Below are positions 32,624 through 41,228 of a stretch of DNA of 64,000 nucleotides, piece after piece; positions within the stretch are counted from its first letter, which is position 1; each line of letters starts with the position of its first letter. Below the pieces are notes generated by a model. That model worked only from the letters and a program-made list of their open reading frames with translations, was not told the origin of the DNA and did no database searches. Made by a program: the position numbers and the translations under genes. Origin of the DNA: JACVRW01 sp034664125 (GTDB lineage: Bacteria > Actinomycetota > Thermoleophilia > Solirubrobacterales > Thermoleophilaceae); NCBI GenBank assembly GCA_034664125.1, contig JAXDIG010000048.1, positions 1-64,000 of the forward strand. The letters run 5' to 3'.

Positions 32624-33391
32624 GTGACCGGCGCCTTCTTCTCTCGCGATGGCGAGCGCTTCATCCCGACCGAGCTCACACGCGGTCCGTGGGATCCGAA
32701 GGCCCAGCACGCGGGGCCGCCGTCGGCTCTGCTGGGCCGGGCGATCGAGCGCTGCGACCCGCGTCCCGGCATGCGCGTGGGCCGGATCACCTTCGAGATC
32801 CTCCGGCCGGTGCCGCTGGCGCCGCTGACGGTCGAGGCACGCGTGGAGCGCCCGGGCCGCAGCGTGGAGATGCTCGAGGCTGCGCTGGTGGGGCCGGAGG
32901 GTGAGCTGATGCGCGCCCGCGGGTGGCGCGTGCAGGTGGGTGAGGTGGAGCTGGACTCCGCCGAATCGCCGCCGCCCGGCCCCGAGAGCGCCGAGCCGCG
33001 TCCGTTCTTCCCCACCGGCGAGGAGGTCGGCTACCACACGGCGATGGAGTACCGCTTCGTGTCCGGCGGCTTCCTCGAGCCGGGCCCGGCCACGGTCTGG
33101 ATGCGCATGCGCGGTGCGCTGGTCGACGGCGAGCGGCCCACCCCGCTCGAGCGTGTCCTCGTGGCGGCCGACTCCGGGAATGGCGTGAGCGCCGCGCTGG
33201 ACTGGCGCGACCACCTCTTCATCAACACCGACCTGAGCGTGCACCTGCTGCGCCCGCCGGACGGCGAATGGGTCTGCCTCGACGCCGTGACCTACGTGAA
33301 CGGGCTGGGCCTCAGCGACACGGCGCTGTGGGACGAGCACGGGCGCATCGGCCGCGCCGCCCAGACGCTGCTCGTGCGCCCCCGCGCTTGA
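32624..33391 (+). CDS. Acyl-CoA thioesterase-like protein (double hotdog, TesB-like)
   Basis: 255 residues. The N-terminal half has FIPTELTRGPWDPKAQHAGP and PPSALLGRAIERC, the second half DWRDHLFINTDLSVHLLRPP and EWVCLDAVTYVNGLGLSDTAL, matching the thioesterase-like superfamily (PF13622 type) with two tandem hotdog folds. It likely hydrolyses acyl-CoA thioesters. It starts with GTG 32624 and precedes an SDR and an SCP2 protein, consistent with lipid or sterol-like metabolism. No signal peptide. Confidence 0.82.
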   Translation: MTGAFFSRDGERFIPTELTRGPWDPKAQHAGPPSALLGRAIERCDPRPGMRVGRITFEILRPVPLAPLTVEARVERPGRSVEMLEAALVGPEGELMRARGWRVQVGEVELDSAESPPPGPESAEPRPFFPTGEEVGYHTAMEYRFVSGGFLEPGPATVWMRMRGALVDGERPTPLERVLVAADSGNGVSAALDWRDHLFINTDLSVHLLRPPDGEWVCLDAVTYVNGLGLSDTALWDEHGRIGRAAQTLLVRPRA

Positions 33392-33422
33392 CCTGTCCCG
33401 TCCCGGCGGAGAGGCTTCGGGC

Positions 33423-34259
33423 ATGCCCGACACCAACACGCCCGTCCTGATCACCGGCTGCTCCACCGGCATCGGCCGGGCCACCGCCGAGCGGCTCGCC
33501 GGGCACGGGCTGACCGTGTACGCGACGGCGCGCAGGCTCGAGTCGATCGAGGACCTGAAGAAGGCGGGCTGCCGCACGCTGGCGCTCGACGTGACCGACG
33601 AGGACTCGATGCGCGCGGCGGTGGAGGCCGTGGAAGCGGCCGAGGGCGCCGTGGGAGCGCTGGTGAACAACGCCGGCTACAGCCAGAGCGGCGCCGTGGA
33701 GACTGTTCCGCTCGACGAGGTGCGGCGGCAGTTCGAAACCAACGTCTTCGGCCTGCTGCGCATGTGCCAGCTGGTGCTGCCCGGGATGCGCGCCGCGGGC
33801 CGCGGGCGGATCGTCAACGTCAGCTCGATGGGCGGCAAGCTGACCTTCCCGGGCGGCGGCATCTACCACGCCACCAAGTACGCCGTGGAGGCGCTCTCCG
33901 ACGCCATGCGCTTCGAGGTGCGCGGCTTCGGGGTGCACGTCTCCGTGATCGAGCCGGGCCTGATCAAGACGAACTTCGCCGAGACGGCCGTGGACTCGGT
34001 GTCCCAGGACGACGGACCCTACGCCCGGTTCAATACCGCCGTCTCGGCGAGCACGGCGGGCGTGTACGACAGCGCATACGGCAAGCTCGGCGGGGGCCCC
34101 GAGACGGTGGCCAAGGCGATCGAGAAGGCGATCACGGCGCGGCGGCCGCGGACGCGCTATCCGGTGACCGTGTCGGCCCGCTTGTTCATGGCTCAGCACG
34201 CCCTGCTGCCGGACCGCGCCTGGGACGCAGTGATGGGTACGTCGTTCCCGCGGCCGTAG
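33423..34259 (+). CDS. Short-chain dehydrogenase/reductase (classical SDR)
   Basis: 278 residues. Cofactor loop VLITGCSTGIGRATAERLAG (TGxxxGxG), NNAG in LVNNAGYSQSGAV, catalytic Ser in RIVNVSSMGG and YxxxK in GIYHATKYAVEAL. The PG motif IEPGLIKTNF follows. The length and C-terminus fit oxidoreductases acting on lipids or steroids. The start ATG 33423 lies 31 bp after the thioesterase. It is followed 11 bp later by the SCP2 gene. Confidence 0.92.
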   Translation: MPDTNTPVLITGCSTGIGRATAERLAGHGLTVYATARRLESIEDLKKAGCRTLALDVTDEDSMRAAVEAVEAAEGAVGALVNNAGYSQSGAVETVPLDEVRRQFETNVFGLLRMCQLVLPGMRAAGRGRIVNVSSMGGKLTFPGGGIYHATKYAVEALSDAMRFEVRGFGVHVSVIEPGLIKTNFAETAVDSVSQDDGPYARFNTAVSASTAGVYDSAYGKLGGGPETVAKAIEKAITARRPRTRYPVTVSARLFMAQHALLPDRAWDAVMGTSFPRP

Positions 34260-34270
34260 ACTCCCCGCAC

Positions 34271-34690
34271 ATGGCCTATTTCAAGGACGCCGACGAGGTC
34301 TACGCCACGATCGGCAAGCTGTTCCAGGACCTCGCCGAGGACGATGAGCTCTCGCCCAAGTTCCAGAAGGCGAACACGATCGTCCAGTACCAGTACCGCG
34401 AGCCGCAGTCCCAGATCACCGTGAAGCTGATCGAGGGCGAGGACGGTCAGGTCGATTTCGGCGACTCGGCGCTGGAGCCCGAGGTCGTGATGACGATGGA
34501 CGCCGACACCGCCCACCGCTTCTGGCTGGGGAAGGTGAACGTGACGGTCGCCCTCGCGCGCGGCCAGATGAAGGCGAAGGGACCGGTGGCGAAGATCCTC
34601 AAGCTCGTGCCGCTTGTGAAGCCCGTCTTCCCGCGCTACCAGAAGCTGTTGCGGGACACCGGGCGACAGGACCTGCTCGAGGCCTCCTGA
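34271..34690 (+). CDS. SCP2 sterol-binding domain protein
   Basis: 139 residues, a single SCP2 domain that binds lipids or acyl chains in a hydrophobic tunnel. Visible blocks: SQITVKLIEGEDGQVDFGDS, PEVVMTMDADTAHRFWLGKV and LARGQMKAKGPVAKILKLVP. Cytosolic. It lies between an SDR and an iron alcohol dehydrogenase; its stop shares one base with the ATG of the latter (TGATG), so the three are cotranscribed. It probably presents a lipid substrate to the neighbouring oxidoreductases. Confidence 0.9.
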   Translation: MAYFKDADEVYATIGKLFQDLAEDDELSPKFQKANTIVQYQYREPQSQITVKLIEGEDGQVDFGDSALEPEVVMTMDADTAHRFWLGKVNVTVALARGQMKAKGPVAKILKLVPLVKPVFPRYQKLLRDTGRQDLLEAS

Positions 34691-35901
34691 TGGAGGCCGG
34701 ATCCGCCCTCGACGCAGCTCCGCTGCGTGGCTTCAAGGACTTCTACCAGTACGCCTCGACCACCCGGATCATCGCCGGGCGCGACCTGCTCGAGTCGACC
34801 GGCTTCGAGTTCCAGAAGGAGGGCGCGCGGCGGATCTTCCTGGTGACCGACGAGGTGATCCGCGGCACCGGCCTCGTGGAGCGGGTGGAGGCGGGAGTCG
34901 CCGACGGCGGCCTCGAGGTCGCCGGGGTGTTCGACCAGGTGCCGCAGGACTCCTCGACCGACGTCGTCGAGCTCTGCGCCGCCGCCGCCAAGGAGGCCGG
35001 CGCCGACTCGTTCCTCGCCGTGGGCGGCGGCTCGGTGATGGACACGACGAAGGTGGCTGCCGCGCTGTTCACGCACGGCGGCGGCGCCGCCGAGCAGGAG
35101 GGCTTCTTCCTGATGCCGCGCGAGGACGACGGCATGGGGCGGCCGCTGGAGATCGCGCCGCTGGCCTGCATCCCGACCACCGCCGGCACCGGCAGCGAGG
35201 TGTCGATGGCTGCCGTCATCAAGGATCCCGAGCGCAAGGTCAAGCTGGAGATCGCCGACTTCCCGCTGTTCCCGCGGCTGGCGATCCTCGATCCTGAGAG
35301 CACCCGCACCCTGCCGGCGAAGATCGCCGCCGCCACCGGCATGGACGCCATGACGCACGCGATCGAGGGCTACGTCTCGACCGACTGGAGCCCGCACCAG
35401 GACGCGCGCTCGCTGCACGCGCTGCGCATGATCAGGGACAACCTCGAGCGGGCGGTCCAGCGTGGGGAGCAGGACGAGGAGGCGCGCGGCAACATGCTGA
35501 TCGCCGCCAACCTGGCGATCACGATCGCACTCGGCGCCGTGCACGCCATGTCGCACCCGGCGGGCGCGCAGTTCGGCGTGCCGCACGGAGTCGCCAACGC
35601 CATCCATCTCCCGCACGTCGTGGAGCACAACGCCGCCGGCGGACCAGACATCGCCGATCGCTACCGCGACATCGCGGACCTCTTCGACGTGAGCGAACCG
35701 GAGGTTGGCCCGGCGCTGGCCGCCTACCTGACCGAGCTGATCGCGCGCCTCGGGCTGCCGACGCGGCTGTCCGAGGTGGGAGTGCCGGAGGAGGGGATTC
35801 CCGCGCTCGTGGAGGGCGCGATGGGCGACGGCACGACCTTGCTGAACCCGCGCGAGATGGGCGAAGAGGACTACGCCCAGCTGTACCGCAAGGCCCTCTA
35901 G
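34690..35901 (+). CDS. Iron-containing alcohol dehydrogenase (group III)
   Basis: 403 residues. NAD-binding motif LAVGGGSVMDTTKVAA, PTTAGTGSEVSMAAVI, and metal-ligand segments GMDAMTHAIEGYVSTDWSP and GAVHAMSHPAGAQFGVPHG, supplying the Asp and three His ligands of the Fe-ADH family. It reduces aldehydes or ketones, or oxidises alcohols. The ATG at 34690 overlaps the SCP2 stop. A hairpin follows the stop. Confidence 0.92.
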   Translation: MEAGSALDAAPLRGFKDFYQYASTTRIIAGRDLLESTGFEFQKEGARRIFLVTDEVIRGTGLVERVEAGVADGGLEVAGVFDQVPQDSSTDVVELCAAAAKEAGADSFLAVGGGSVMDTTKVAAALFTHGGGAAEQEGFFLMPREDDGMGRPLEIAPLACIPTTAGTGSEVSMAAVIKDPERKVKLEIADFPLFPRLAILDPESTRTLPAKIAAATGMDAMTHAIEGYVSTDWSPHQDARSLHALRMIRDNLERAVQRGEQDEEARGNMLIAANLAITIALGAVHAMSHPAGAQFGVPHGVANAIHLPHVVEHNAAGGPDIADRYRDIADLFDVSEPEVGPALAAYLTELIARLGLPTRLSEVGVPEEGIPALVEGAMGDGTTLLNPREMGEEDYAQLYRKAL

Positions 35902-35905
35902 CGAA

Positions 35906-35925
35906 CCGGGGGCTCACGCCCCCGG
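35906..35925 (+). terminator. Post-stop hairpin, 8-bp stem (repeat family B)
   Basis: CCGGGGGC (35906-35913) pairs perfectly with GCCCCCGG (35918-35925) around TCAC, four bases after the stop at 35901 and between convergent genes. The core GGGCTC-N-CGCCCCC followed by GGCCCCCGC recurs after the carotenoid oxygenase gene (60849-60866). Confidence 0.6.
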
Positions 35926-35947
35926 CCCCCGCGGCACGCTGGCAGGC

Positions 35948-36967
35948 TCAGGGAAGGACTTCTTCGTGCTGGGCCTTCACCATCTCCTCGAGCGTGCGGC
36001 GCGCCGTGTGCTGCGGGCGCCACTTGAGCAGCCTGCGCGCCCGGTCGGTCTTCATCAGCACCGGCTTGCGCACCGAGTGCAACCAGGCGACCGAGTCCGG
36101 GGTGAGCGGCAGCCGCGTGGCGATCTCGGCGGTGGCCTCGACCGCCAGCTTGGGGATCGGCACCGAATACCAGCCGAGCGCGTCGGCCAGGTGCGAGAAG
36201 GTGAGCGTGCCGCCGGCCGCCAGGTTGTAGGGGCCCGGCTCGCCGACGCCGCGGACCCCCGCTACGAAGGCGCGCGCCACGTCCTCGGAGTGCACGAGCT
36301 GGAAGCGCGCGCCGGGATCCGGGATCACCGGCTTGAGCGCCGGAACCGAGCGGAGCAGCCGCACGACCACGTCCGGCATGGCCTCGCCGAGGCGGAAGTA
36401 GGGGATCTCCTGGAGCATCGTGCGGGCCTCGGGGCCGGCCACGATGCAGGGCCGGAACACGTAGGCGATCGTGCGGCGGCGGTTGAGCAGCGTGGCGGCC
36501 AGCACCTGCTCGACCTCGGCCTTCTGCTGCGAGTACGGGTGCTCGCGTGAGCCGCGCGCCGGGATCTCCTCGGTGAGCCAGTCCGGGTTCTCGTCGTGGA
36601 ACCCGTAGGCGGCGACGCTCGAGGCGTAGCAGACGCGCTCGGTGCCGGCCTTGACCGCCTCCTCGAACACGTGCCGTGACCCCTCGACGTTCAGCTCGCG
36701 GGTGGAGTCGCTCGCGTCGAGGATCGCGAAGGCGAGGTGCACCACCACGTCAGCGTCCTTGACGAGCGAGCGCACGCCGGCGCGGTCGGTCACGTCGCCC
36801 TGGCGGTACTCGGTCTTGCGCCAGCCGCGCTCGGCCGGGTCGAAGGGCCGGCGTGCCATGCCCACGATCCGCTTGACCGCGCGCGAGCGCTCGAGCGCGT
36901 CGACGATGCTCAGGCCGAGGTCGCCCGTGGGGCCCGTCACCGCAACCGTCAGACCGGTGCTGGCCAT
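35948..36967 (-). CDS. NAD-dependent epimerase/dehydratase (extended SDR)
   Basis: 339 residues. Rossmann loop VAVTGPTGDLGLSIVDAL, DVVVHLAFAI, and the catalytic region CYASSVAAYGFHDENPDW followed by YSQQKAEVEQVLA (YxxxK). This is the extended SDR architecture acting on nucleotide sugars or lipid-like alcohols. It is convergent with the iron alcohol dehydrogenase and lies 12 bp after the Nudix gene on the same strand, so the two may be cotranscribed. Start ATG 36967. Confidence 0.9.
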   Translation of the reverse strand: MASTGLTVAVTGPTGDLGLSIVDALERSRAVKRIVGMARRPFDPAERGWRKTEYRQGDVTDRAGVRSLVKDADVVVHLAFAILDASDSTRELNVEGSRHVFEEAVKAGTERVCYASSVAAYGFHDENPDWLTEEIPARGSREHPYSQQKAEVEQVLAATLLNRRRTIAYVFRPCIVAGPEARTMLQEIPYFRLGEAMPDVVVRLLRSVPALKPVIPDPGARFQLVHSEDVARAFVAGVRGVGEPGPYNLAAGGTLTFSHLADALGWYSVPIPKLAVEATAEIATRLPLTPDSVAWLHSVRKPVLMKTDRARRLLKWRPQHTARRTLEEMVKAQHEEVLP

Positions 36968-36979
36968 GGTGCGGTTCTA

Positions 36980-37552
36980 TCAGGCCTGCTCGTAGCCGGG
37001 GTCGCCCGGGAGCAGCACCTCCGCGGTTCCGTTCCGAATGACGACCCTGGGCTGCACCGGGACCACCTCGCGGGTGCGGGCCTTCTCGAGCGCCTGCGCG
37101 ACGGAGCCCATCTGCGCCAGGGCCTCCAGGTGCTTGATGGTGGGGAAGACCAGCATCAGCTCGGCGCGCCCGTGCGCTTCCAGCGCCGCGGTGGGGCGCA
37201 GCCAGCGCGCGTCGACGCATTCGCCGCCGTCGGCGGTGGCCTCGACGCCCGGCGGCGCCGCGGTCACGTAGAACCAGGTGTCGAAGCGGACCACCACCTC
37301 GGCCGGGGTGATCCAGCGCGACCACGGCACCACGGGGTGGTCGTTGGGGAGCGCCACGCCCGCCTCCTCCTCCAGCTCCCGAACGGCGGCCGCGGCGTGG
37401 TCGGCGTCATCGTCGTGCACCGCGCCGCCGGGGAAGACCCAGGCGCCGCCCATGAAGCGCTGTTGCGGGTTGCGCTGCACCAGCAGCACCTCGGGGCCGT
37501 CCGGAGAGTCGCGCAGCACCACGATCGAAGCGGCCTGGCGAGGCTCCGTCAC
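36980..37552 (-). CDS. Nudix hydrolase
   Basis: 190 residues from the GTG at 37552, which has a GAGG site 5 nt upstream; an ATG-like extension to 37600 would add 16 residues. The Nudix box is VRELEEEAGV preceded by WVFPGGAVHDDDADH. The Glu eight residues before REL is Ala, as in NUDT19-like CoA or acyl-CoA diphosphatases, so that subgroup is suggested. Nudix enzymes hydrolyse X-linked nucleoside diphosphates. The C-terminal 60 residues carry no separate motif. Confidence 0.85.
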   Translation of the reverse strand: MTEPRQAASIVVLRDSPDGPEVLLVQRNPQQRFMGGAWVFPGGAVHDDDADHAAAAVRELEEEAGVALPNDHPVVPWSRWITPAEVVVRFDTWFYVTAAPPGVEATADGGECVDARWLRPTAALEAHGRAELMLVFPTIKHLEALAQMGSVAQALEKARTREVVPVQPRVVIRNGTAEVLLPGDPGYEQA

Positions 37553-37616
37553 GGCGCCCTCGTTCCACTCCTCTCCGGGATGGGGGCCATCCACCCGCAC
37601 CCGCGCAGCCTAGCGC

Positions 37617-37622
37617 TAAGGT
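37617..37622 (+). promoter_or_regulatory. -10-like TAAGGT for rubredoxin
   Basis: TAAGGT ends 11 nt before the ATG at 37634. A very short or absent 5' leader is implied. Confidence 0.35.
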
Positions 37623-37633
37623 TCCGCGCTCGA

Positions 37634-37813
37634 ATGAGCGCCGAAGTAGCCCAGCAGTGGATCTGCACCTCCTGCGGATTCATCTATGACCCGGCCGAGG
37701 GCGACCCCGACGGCGGGATCCCGCCGGGCACGGCCTTCACGGACATCCCGGACGACTGGTTCTGCCCGGTCTGCGGCGCTCGCAAGAAGGACTTCGAGCT
37801 CTACGACGGCTAG
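37634..37813 (+). CDS. Rubredoxin
   Basis: 59 residues with the FeCys4 site CTSCG (Cys11, Cys14) and CPVCG (Cys44, Cys47) and the family core GFIYDPAEGDPDGGIPPGT and FTDIPDDWFCP. Rubredoxins carry single electrons, for example to alkane hydroxylases or oxygen-detoxifying enzymes. No partner gene is adjacent; bioA is convergent and overlaps by 4 bp. Small, complete and well conserved. Confidence 0.96.
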   Translation: MSAEVAQQWICTSCGFIYDPAEGDPDGGIPPGTAFTDIPDDWFCPVCGARKKDFELYDG

Positions 37814-39099
37814 GCAGCCGCGGCCAGCGCGGACGTGGCGGTGGCGGCGTCGATCGCCTCGGCCGTGATCGCGACGAGCCGCGTCAGGTCGCCTTCTGAG
37901 ATCGCCAAGGGCGGCATCAGCACCACCACGTCGCCGAGCGGCCGGATCATGGCGCCGCGCTTGCGCGCCTCGAGGGTCACGCGGTGGCCGACGCGGTCGG
38001 GCAGCGGGTGCTCAGCGAGCTCGATCCCCGTCATGAACCCGCGGCGGCGCACCTCGCGCACTCCCGGGTGGGCGGCGAGCGGCCGAAGCAGCTGCTCGAG
38101 CAGCTCGATCTTGCGCTCGAGCCGCTCCAAGGTGCGCTCCTCGGCGAACACCTCCAGCGTGGCCAGCGCCGCCGCGCAGGCGAGCGGGTTGCCGGTGTAG
38201 GTGTGACCGTGGAAGAAGGTGCGGAACTCCTCGACGCGGCCGAGGAAGCCCTCGTAGATGCGCTCGGTTGCGAGCGTGGCCGCCAGCGGCAGGTAGCCGC
38301 CCGTGATGCCCTTGGCGAGGCAGAGCAGATCGGGAGCGACGTCCTCGTGCTCGCAGGCGAACATCCGCCCGGTGCGCCCGAAGCCGGTGGCCACCTCGTC
38401 GAGGATCAGCAGCACGCCGTGCCGGTCGCACAGCTCGCGCACCGCGCGCAGGTAGCCCTCCGGGTGCACCAGCATGCCCGCCGCCCCCTGCACGAGCGGC
38501 TCCATGATCACCGCCGCCACCTCGCCCCCGTGGTCGGACAGCACGCGCTCCATGTCGGCCGCGTCGCCCGGCTCGGCGTGCAGCGAGTCGAACAGCAGCG
38601 GCCGGTACAGCGAGTGGAACAGGTCGATGCCGCCCACCGAAACGGAGCCGATCGTGTCCCCGTGGTAGGCCATCCGCAGCGACACGAACTTGGTGCGTTG
38701 CTGCTCGCCGCGCTGGCACCAGTACTGGAAGGCCATCTTCAGCGCTATCTCGGTGGCGGTCGAGCCGGAGTCCGAGTAGAAGACGCGCGTGAGCCCGGGT
38801 GGCGCGAGCTCGACCAGCTGCAGCGCCAGCTCGATCCCGGGCCGGTGGCTGAGGCCGAGCATCGTGGAGTGGGCCACCCGCCCGAGCTGGTCGCGCACCG
38901 CGGCGTCGATGCGCGGGTGGCCGTGGCCGTGGACGTTGCACCACAGCGACGACACGCCGTCGATGTAGCGCCTGCCCTGCACGTCGATCAGGTCGGTGCC
39001 CTCGGCGCGGTCGACGATCAGCGGCTCCTCCTCGATCCAGCCCTGCTGCTGGGTGAACGGGTGCCAGAGATGGGCGCGATCGGCGGCGACGAGGTCCAC
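37810..39099 (-). CDS. bioA: Adenosylmethionine-8-amino-7-oxononanoate aminotransferase BioA
   Basis: 429 residues from GTG 39099. BioA transfers an amino group from S-adenosylmethionine to KAPA to give DAPA in biotin synthesis. Visible: HLWHPFTQQQGWIEEEPLIV at the N-terminus, DGVSSLWCNVHGHGHP, SDSGSTATEIALKMAFQYW, ILDEVATGFGRTG and the PLP lysine in LCLAKGITGGYLPLAAT. These are BioA rather than generic class III blocks. The rest of the pathway (bioB, bioF, bioD) is about 10 kb away at 48934-52035 on the same strand. Confidence 0.94.
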   Translation of the reverse strand: MDLVAADRAHLWHPFTQQQGWIEEEPLIVDRAEGTDLIDVQGRRYIDGVSSLWCNVHGHGHPRIDAAVRDQLGRVAHSTMLGLSHRPGIELALQLVELAPPGLTRVFYSDSGSTATEIALKMAFQYWCQRGEQQRTKFVSLRMAYHGDTIGSVSVGGIDLFHSLYRPLLFDSLHAEPGDAADMERVLSDHGGEVAAVIMEPLVQGAAGMLVHPEGYLRAVRELCDRHGVLLILDEVATGFGRTGRMFACEHEDVAPDLLCLAKGITGGYLPLAATLATERIYEGFLGRVEEFRTFFHGHTYTGNPLACAAALATLEVFAEERTLERLERKIELLEQLLRPLAAHPGVREVRRRGFMTGIELAEHPLPDRVGHRVTLEARKRGAMIRPLGDVVVLMPPLAISEGDLTRLVAITAEAIDAATATSALAAAA

Positions 39100-39127
39100 A
39101 TTGCCACCGTATCCGCGCGCCCGGATG

Positions 39128-39133
39128 TAGGAT
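39128..39133 (+). promoter_or_regulatory. -10-like TAGGAT for the secreted hydrolase
   Basis: TAGGAT ends 7 nt before the ATG at 39141, with no Shine-Dalgarno. It lies in the 41-bp divergent region shared with bioA. Confidence 0.45.
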
Positions 39134-39140
39134 CGCCGCC

Positions 39141-41195
39141 ATGGGGAGAGGACTCGCGGCCGTCGCGCTGCTCGCTGCACTGATCGTCCCGGCCACGGCT
39201 CAGGCGCAGGGCGCCAAGCCCTCGAGCCGCTGCGACTTCACGGATCCGGCGGTTTGCCTGTATCCGTGGCCGAACGACCTCTTCACCAAGCACGACAAGG
39301 GCACGCCCACCGGCCGGCGCCTCCACATCGAGCGTGCGTCGATGCCGCGCAACAAGGACGGCGTGGCGGTCGACCCCACCGACATGAACCGCGCCGACGG
39401 CTTCAGCCCGGGCTCCGCGCTGCTCACGAAGGTGCCGGGGCTCGACACGCCCGGGGCCTTCGCCGCGAGCCGGTTGCCGCCGCTCACCGACCTCAGCCGC
39501 GGGCTGGCCGCGAACTCGCCGATCGTCGTGATCAACGCCCGCACCGGCAAGCGTCACCCGATCTGGGCCGAGCTCGACTCCACGGCCACGAGCGCCGCGA
39601 GCCGGATCCTGATCGTGCGGCCGGCGGTCAACTTCAAGGAGGGCGAGCGCTACATCGTTGCGCTGCGCAACCTCAAGACGGCGGCAGGCAAGACGATCGA
39701 GCCCAGCGCCGGCTTCCGCAAGTACCGCGACGGCATCGAGACGCGCAAGCGCCTGATCGAGCGCCGGCGCGGGCATTTCGAGGGCCTGTTCCGCAAGCTG
39801 CGCAAGGCCGGCGTACGGCGCGGCAGCCTCTACCTGGCCTGGGACTTCACCGTCGCGAGCCGGCAGAGCCTGGCCGGGCGCATGCTCAGCATCCGCGACC
39901 GGGCGTTCGCCGCGCTCGGCGACCGCAAGCTCAACGACCTCAAGGTGCAGGGCAGTTCGCCGTCGTTCACGATCGACTCCGTCACGGACCTGACCGCGGC
40001 GCAGGACGACCGGATCGCGCGGCAGGTGGAGGGCACGCTGACGGTGCCGTGCTTCCTCACCAAGGCGTGTCTGCCGGGCGGCCAGTTCACCTTCGACCGC
40101 AGGGGCAGGCCGGAGCGGCACGGCACCACCACCGCGAAGTTCACCTGTCGCATCCCGCGCTCCGCGCTCGATTCGCCCGCGCCGCTGCAGGCACGGCCGG
40201 CGCTCTACGGGCACGGCCTGCTGGGGAGCCGCACGGAGGTCAATGCCGGGAATGTGCGGTCAATGGCCAACGAGCACAACTTCGTCTTCTGCGCCACCGA
40301 GTGGGCCGGGTTCTCCAACGAGGACCTGGGGCAGATAGTCGCGACGATCAGCGACTTCTCGGGCTTCAACAAGGTCGCCGACCGGATGCAGCAGGGCTTC
40401 CTCAACCAGCTGCTGCTGGGCCGGGCGCTGATCCACCCGCAGGGGCTGTCGTCGAACGCGGCGTTCCAGAAGAACGGCCAGAGCGTGATCGACACCTCGC
40501 GGCTCTACTTCGACGGCAACAGCCAGGGCGCGATCATGGGCGGCGGGCTGACCGCCGTGGCGCCCGACTTCCGGCGCGCGGTGCTCGGGGTGGCCGGGAT
40601 GAACTACTCCACGCTGCTGCAGCGCAGCGTGGACTTCGACACCTACTCGCAGCTGATCTACCCCGCCTATCCGAAGGAGATCGACCGCCAGCTGCTGTTC
40701 GGGTCGATCCAGCTGCTCTGGGACCGCGGCGAGGCCGACGGCTACGCGCAGCACATGACCACCGACCCGCTGCCGAACACCCCCAAGCATCAGGTGCTGC
40801 TGCACGTGGCGTTCGGCGACCACCAGGTGTCGGACACGGCGGCGGAGGTGGAGGCCCGCACGATCGGGGCGTTCGGGTGGCGGCCGATCGTCGACGCCGG
40901 CCGCTCACCGTGGCCGCGCTTCCAGCTGATCCCGAACCCGCCCGGCCCGTCCTTCCGCGGCTCGGCGATCGTGATGTGGGACACCGGCCCGGCGCGCATG
41001 GAAGGCGCCGAGCAGGCGGGTACCAACGCCCCGCCGGCGGCGAACCTGCCCAACCGTGTGGGCGACGACCCGCACGACAACGTACGCGCGATGCCGGCCG
41101 CCAGGGTGCAGAAGGCGACGTTCCTGGTCAACGGGGTGATCATCGACGTCTGCGGTGGCCGGCCCTGCTACGCGGGCACCTGGACCGGTCCCTAG
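39141..41195 (+). CDS. Secreted alpha/beta-hydrolase-like protein
   Basis: 684 residues. Signal peptide MGRGLAAVALLAALIVPATA, then an N-terminal region with CLYPWPNDLFTKHD of the type seen before bacterial lipase-like domains. The hydrolase part shows ALYGHGLLGSRTEV and a nucleophile-elbow candidate YFDGNSQGAIMGGGLTAVAP (GNSQG). The catalytic acid and His are not certain; HVAFGDHQV near the C-terminus is a candidate. About eight cysteines fit an exported, disulfide-bonded protein. Substrate unknown, probably an ester. Confidence 0.72.
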   Translation: MGRGLAAVALLAALIVPATAQAQGAKPSSRCDFTDPAVCLYPWPNDLFTKHDKGTPTGRRLHIERASMPRNKDGVAVDPTDMNRADGFSPGSALLTKVPGLDTPGAFAASRLPPLTDLSRGLAANSPIVVINARTGKRHPIWAELDSTATSAASRILIVRPAVNFKEGERYIVALRNLKTAAGKTIEPSAGFRKYRDGIETRKRLIERRRGHFEGLFRKLRKAGVRRGSLYLAWDFTVASRQSLAGRMLSIRDRAFAALGDRKLNDLKVQGSSPSFTIDSVTDLTAAQDDRIARQVEGTLTVPCFLTKACLPGGQFTFDRRGRPERHGTTTAKFTCRIPRSALDSPAPLQARPALYGHGLLGSRTEVNAGNVRSMANEHNFVFCATEWAGFSNEDLGQIVATISDFSGFNKVADRMQQGFLNQLLLGRALIHPQGLSSNAAFQKNGQSVIDTSRLYFDGNSQGAIMGGGLTAVAPDFRRAVLGVAGMNYSTLLQRSVDFDTYSQLIYPAYPKEIDRQLLFGSIQLLWDRGEADGYAQHMTTDPLPNTPKHQVLLHVAFGDHQVSDTAAEVEARTIGAFGWRPIVDAGRSPWPRFQLIPNPPGPSFRGSAIVMWDTGPARMEGAEQAGTNAPPAANLPNRVGDDPHDNVRAMPAARVQKATFLVNGVIIDVCGGRPCYAGTWTGP

Positions 41196-41213
41196 AAGCC
41201 CTCCGCGCCTAGC

Positions 41214-41219
41214 TACGCT
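41214..41219 (+). promoter_or_regulatory. -10-like TACGCT before the spermidine-synthase-like gene
   Basis: TACGCT ends 9 nt before the ATG at 41229. No Shine-Dalgarno is visible. Confidence 0.4.
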
Positions 41220-41228
41220 GCGGCTCTG

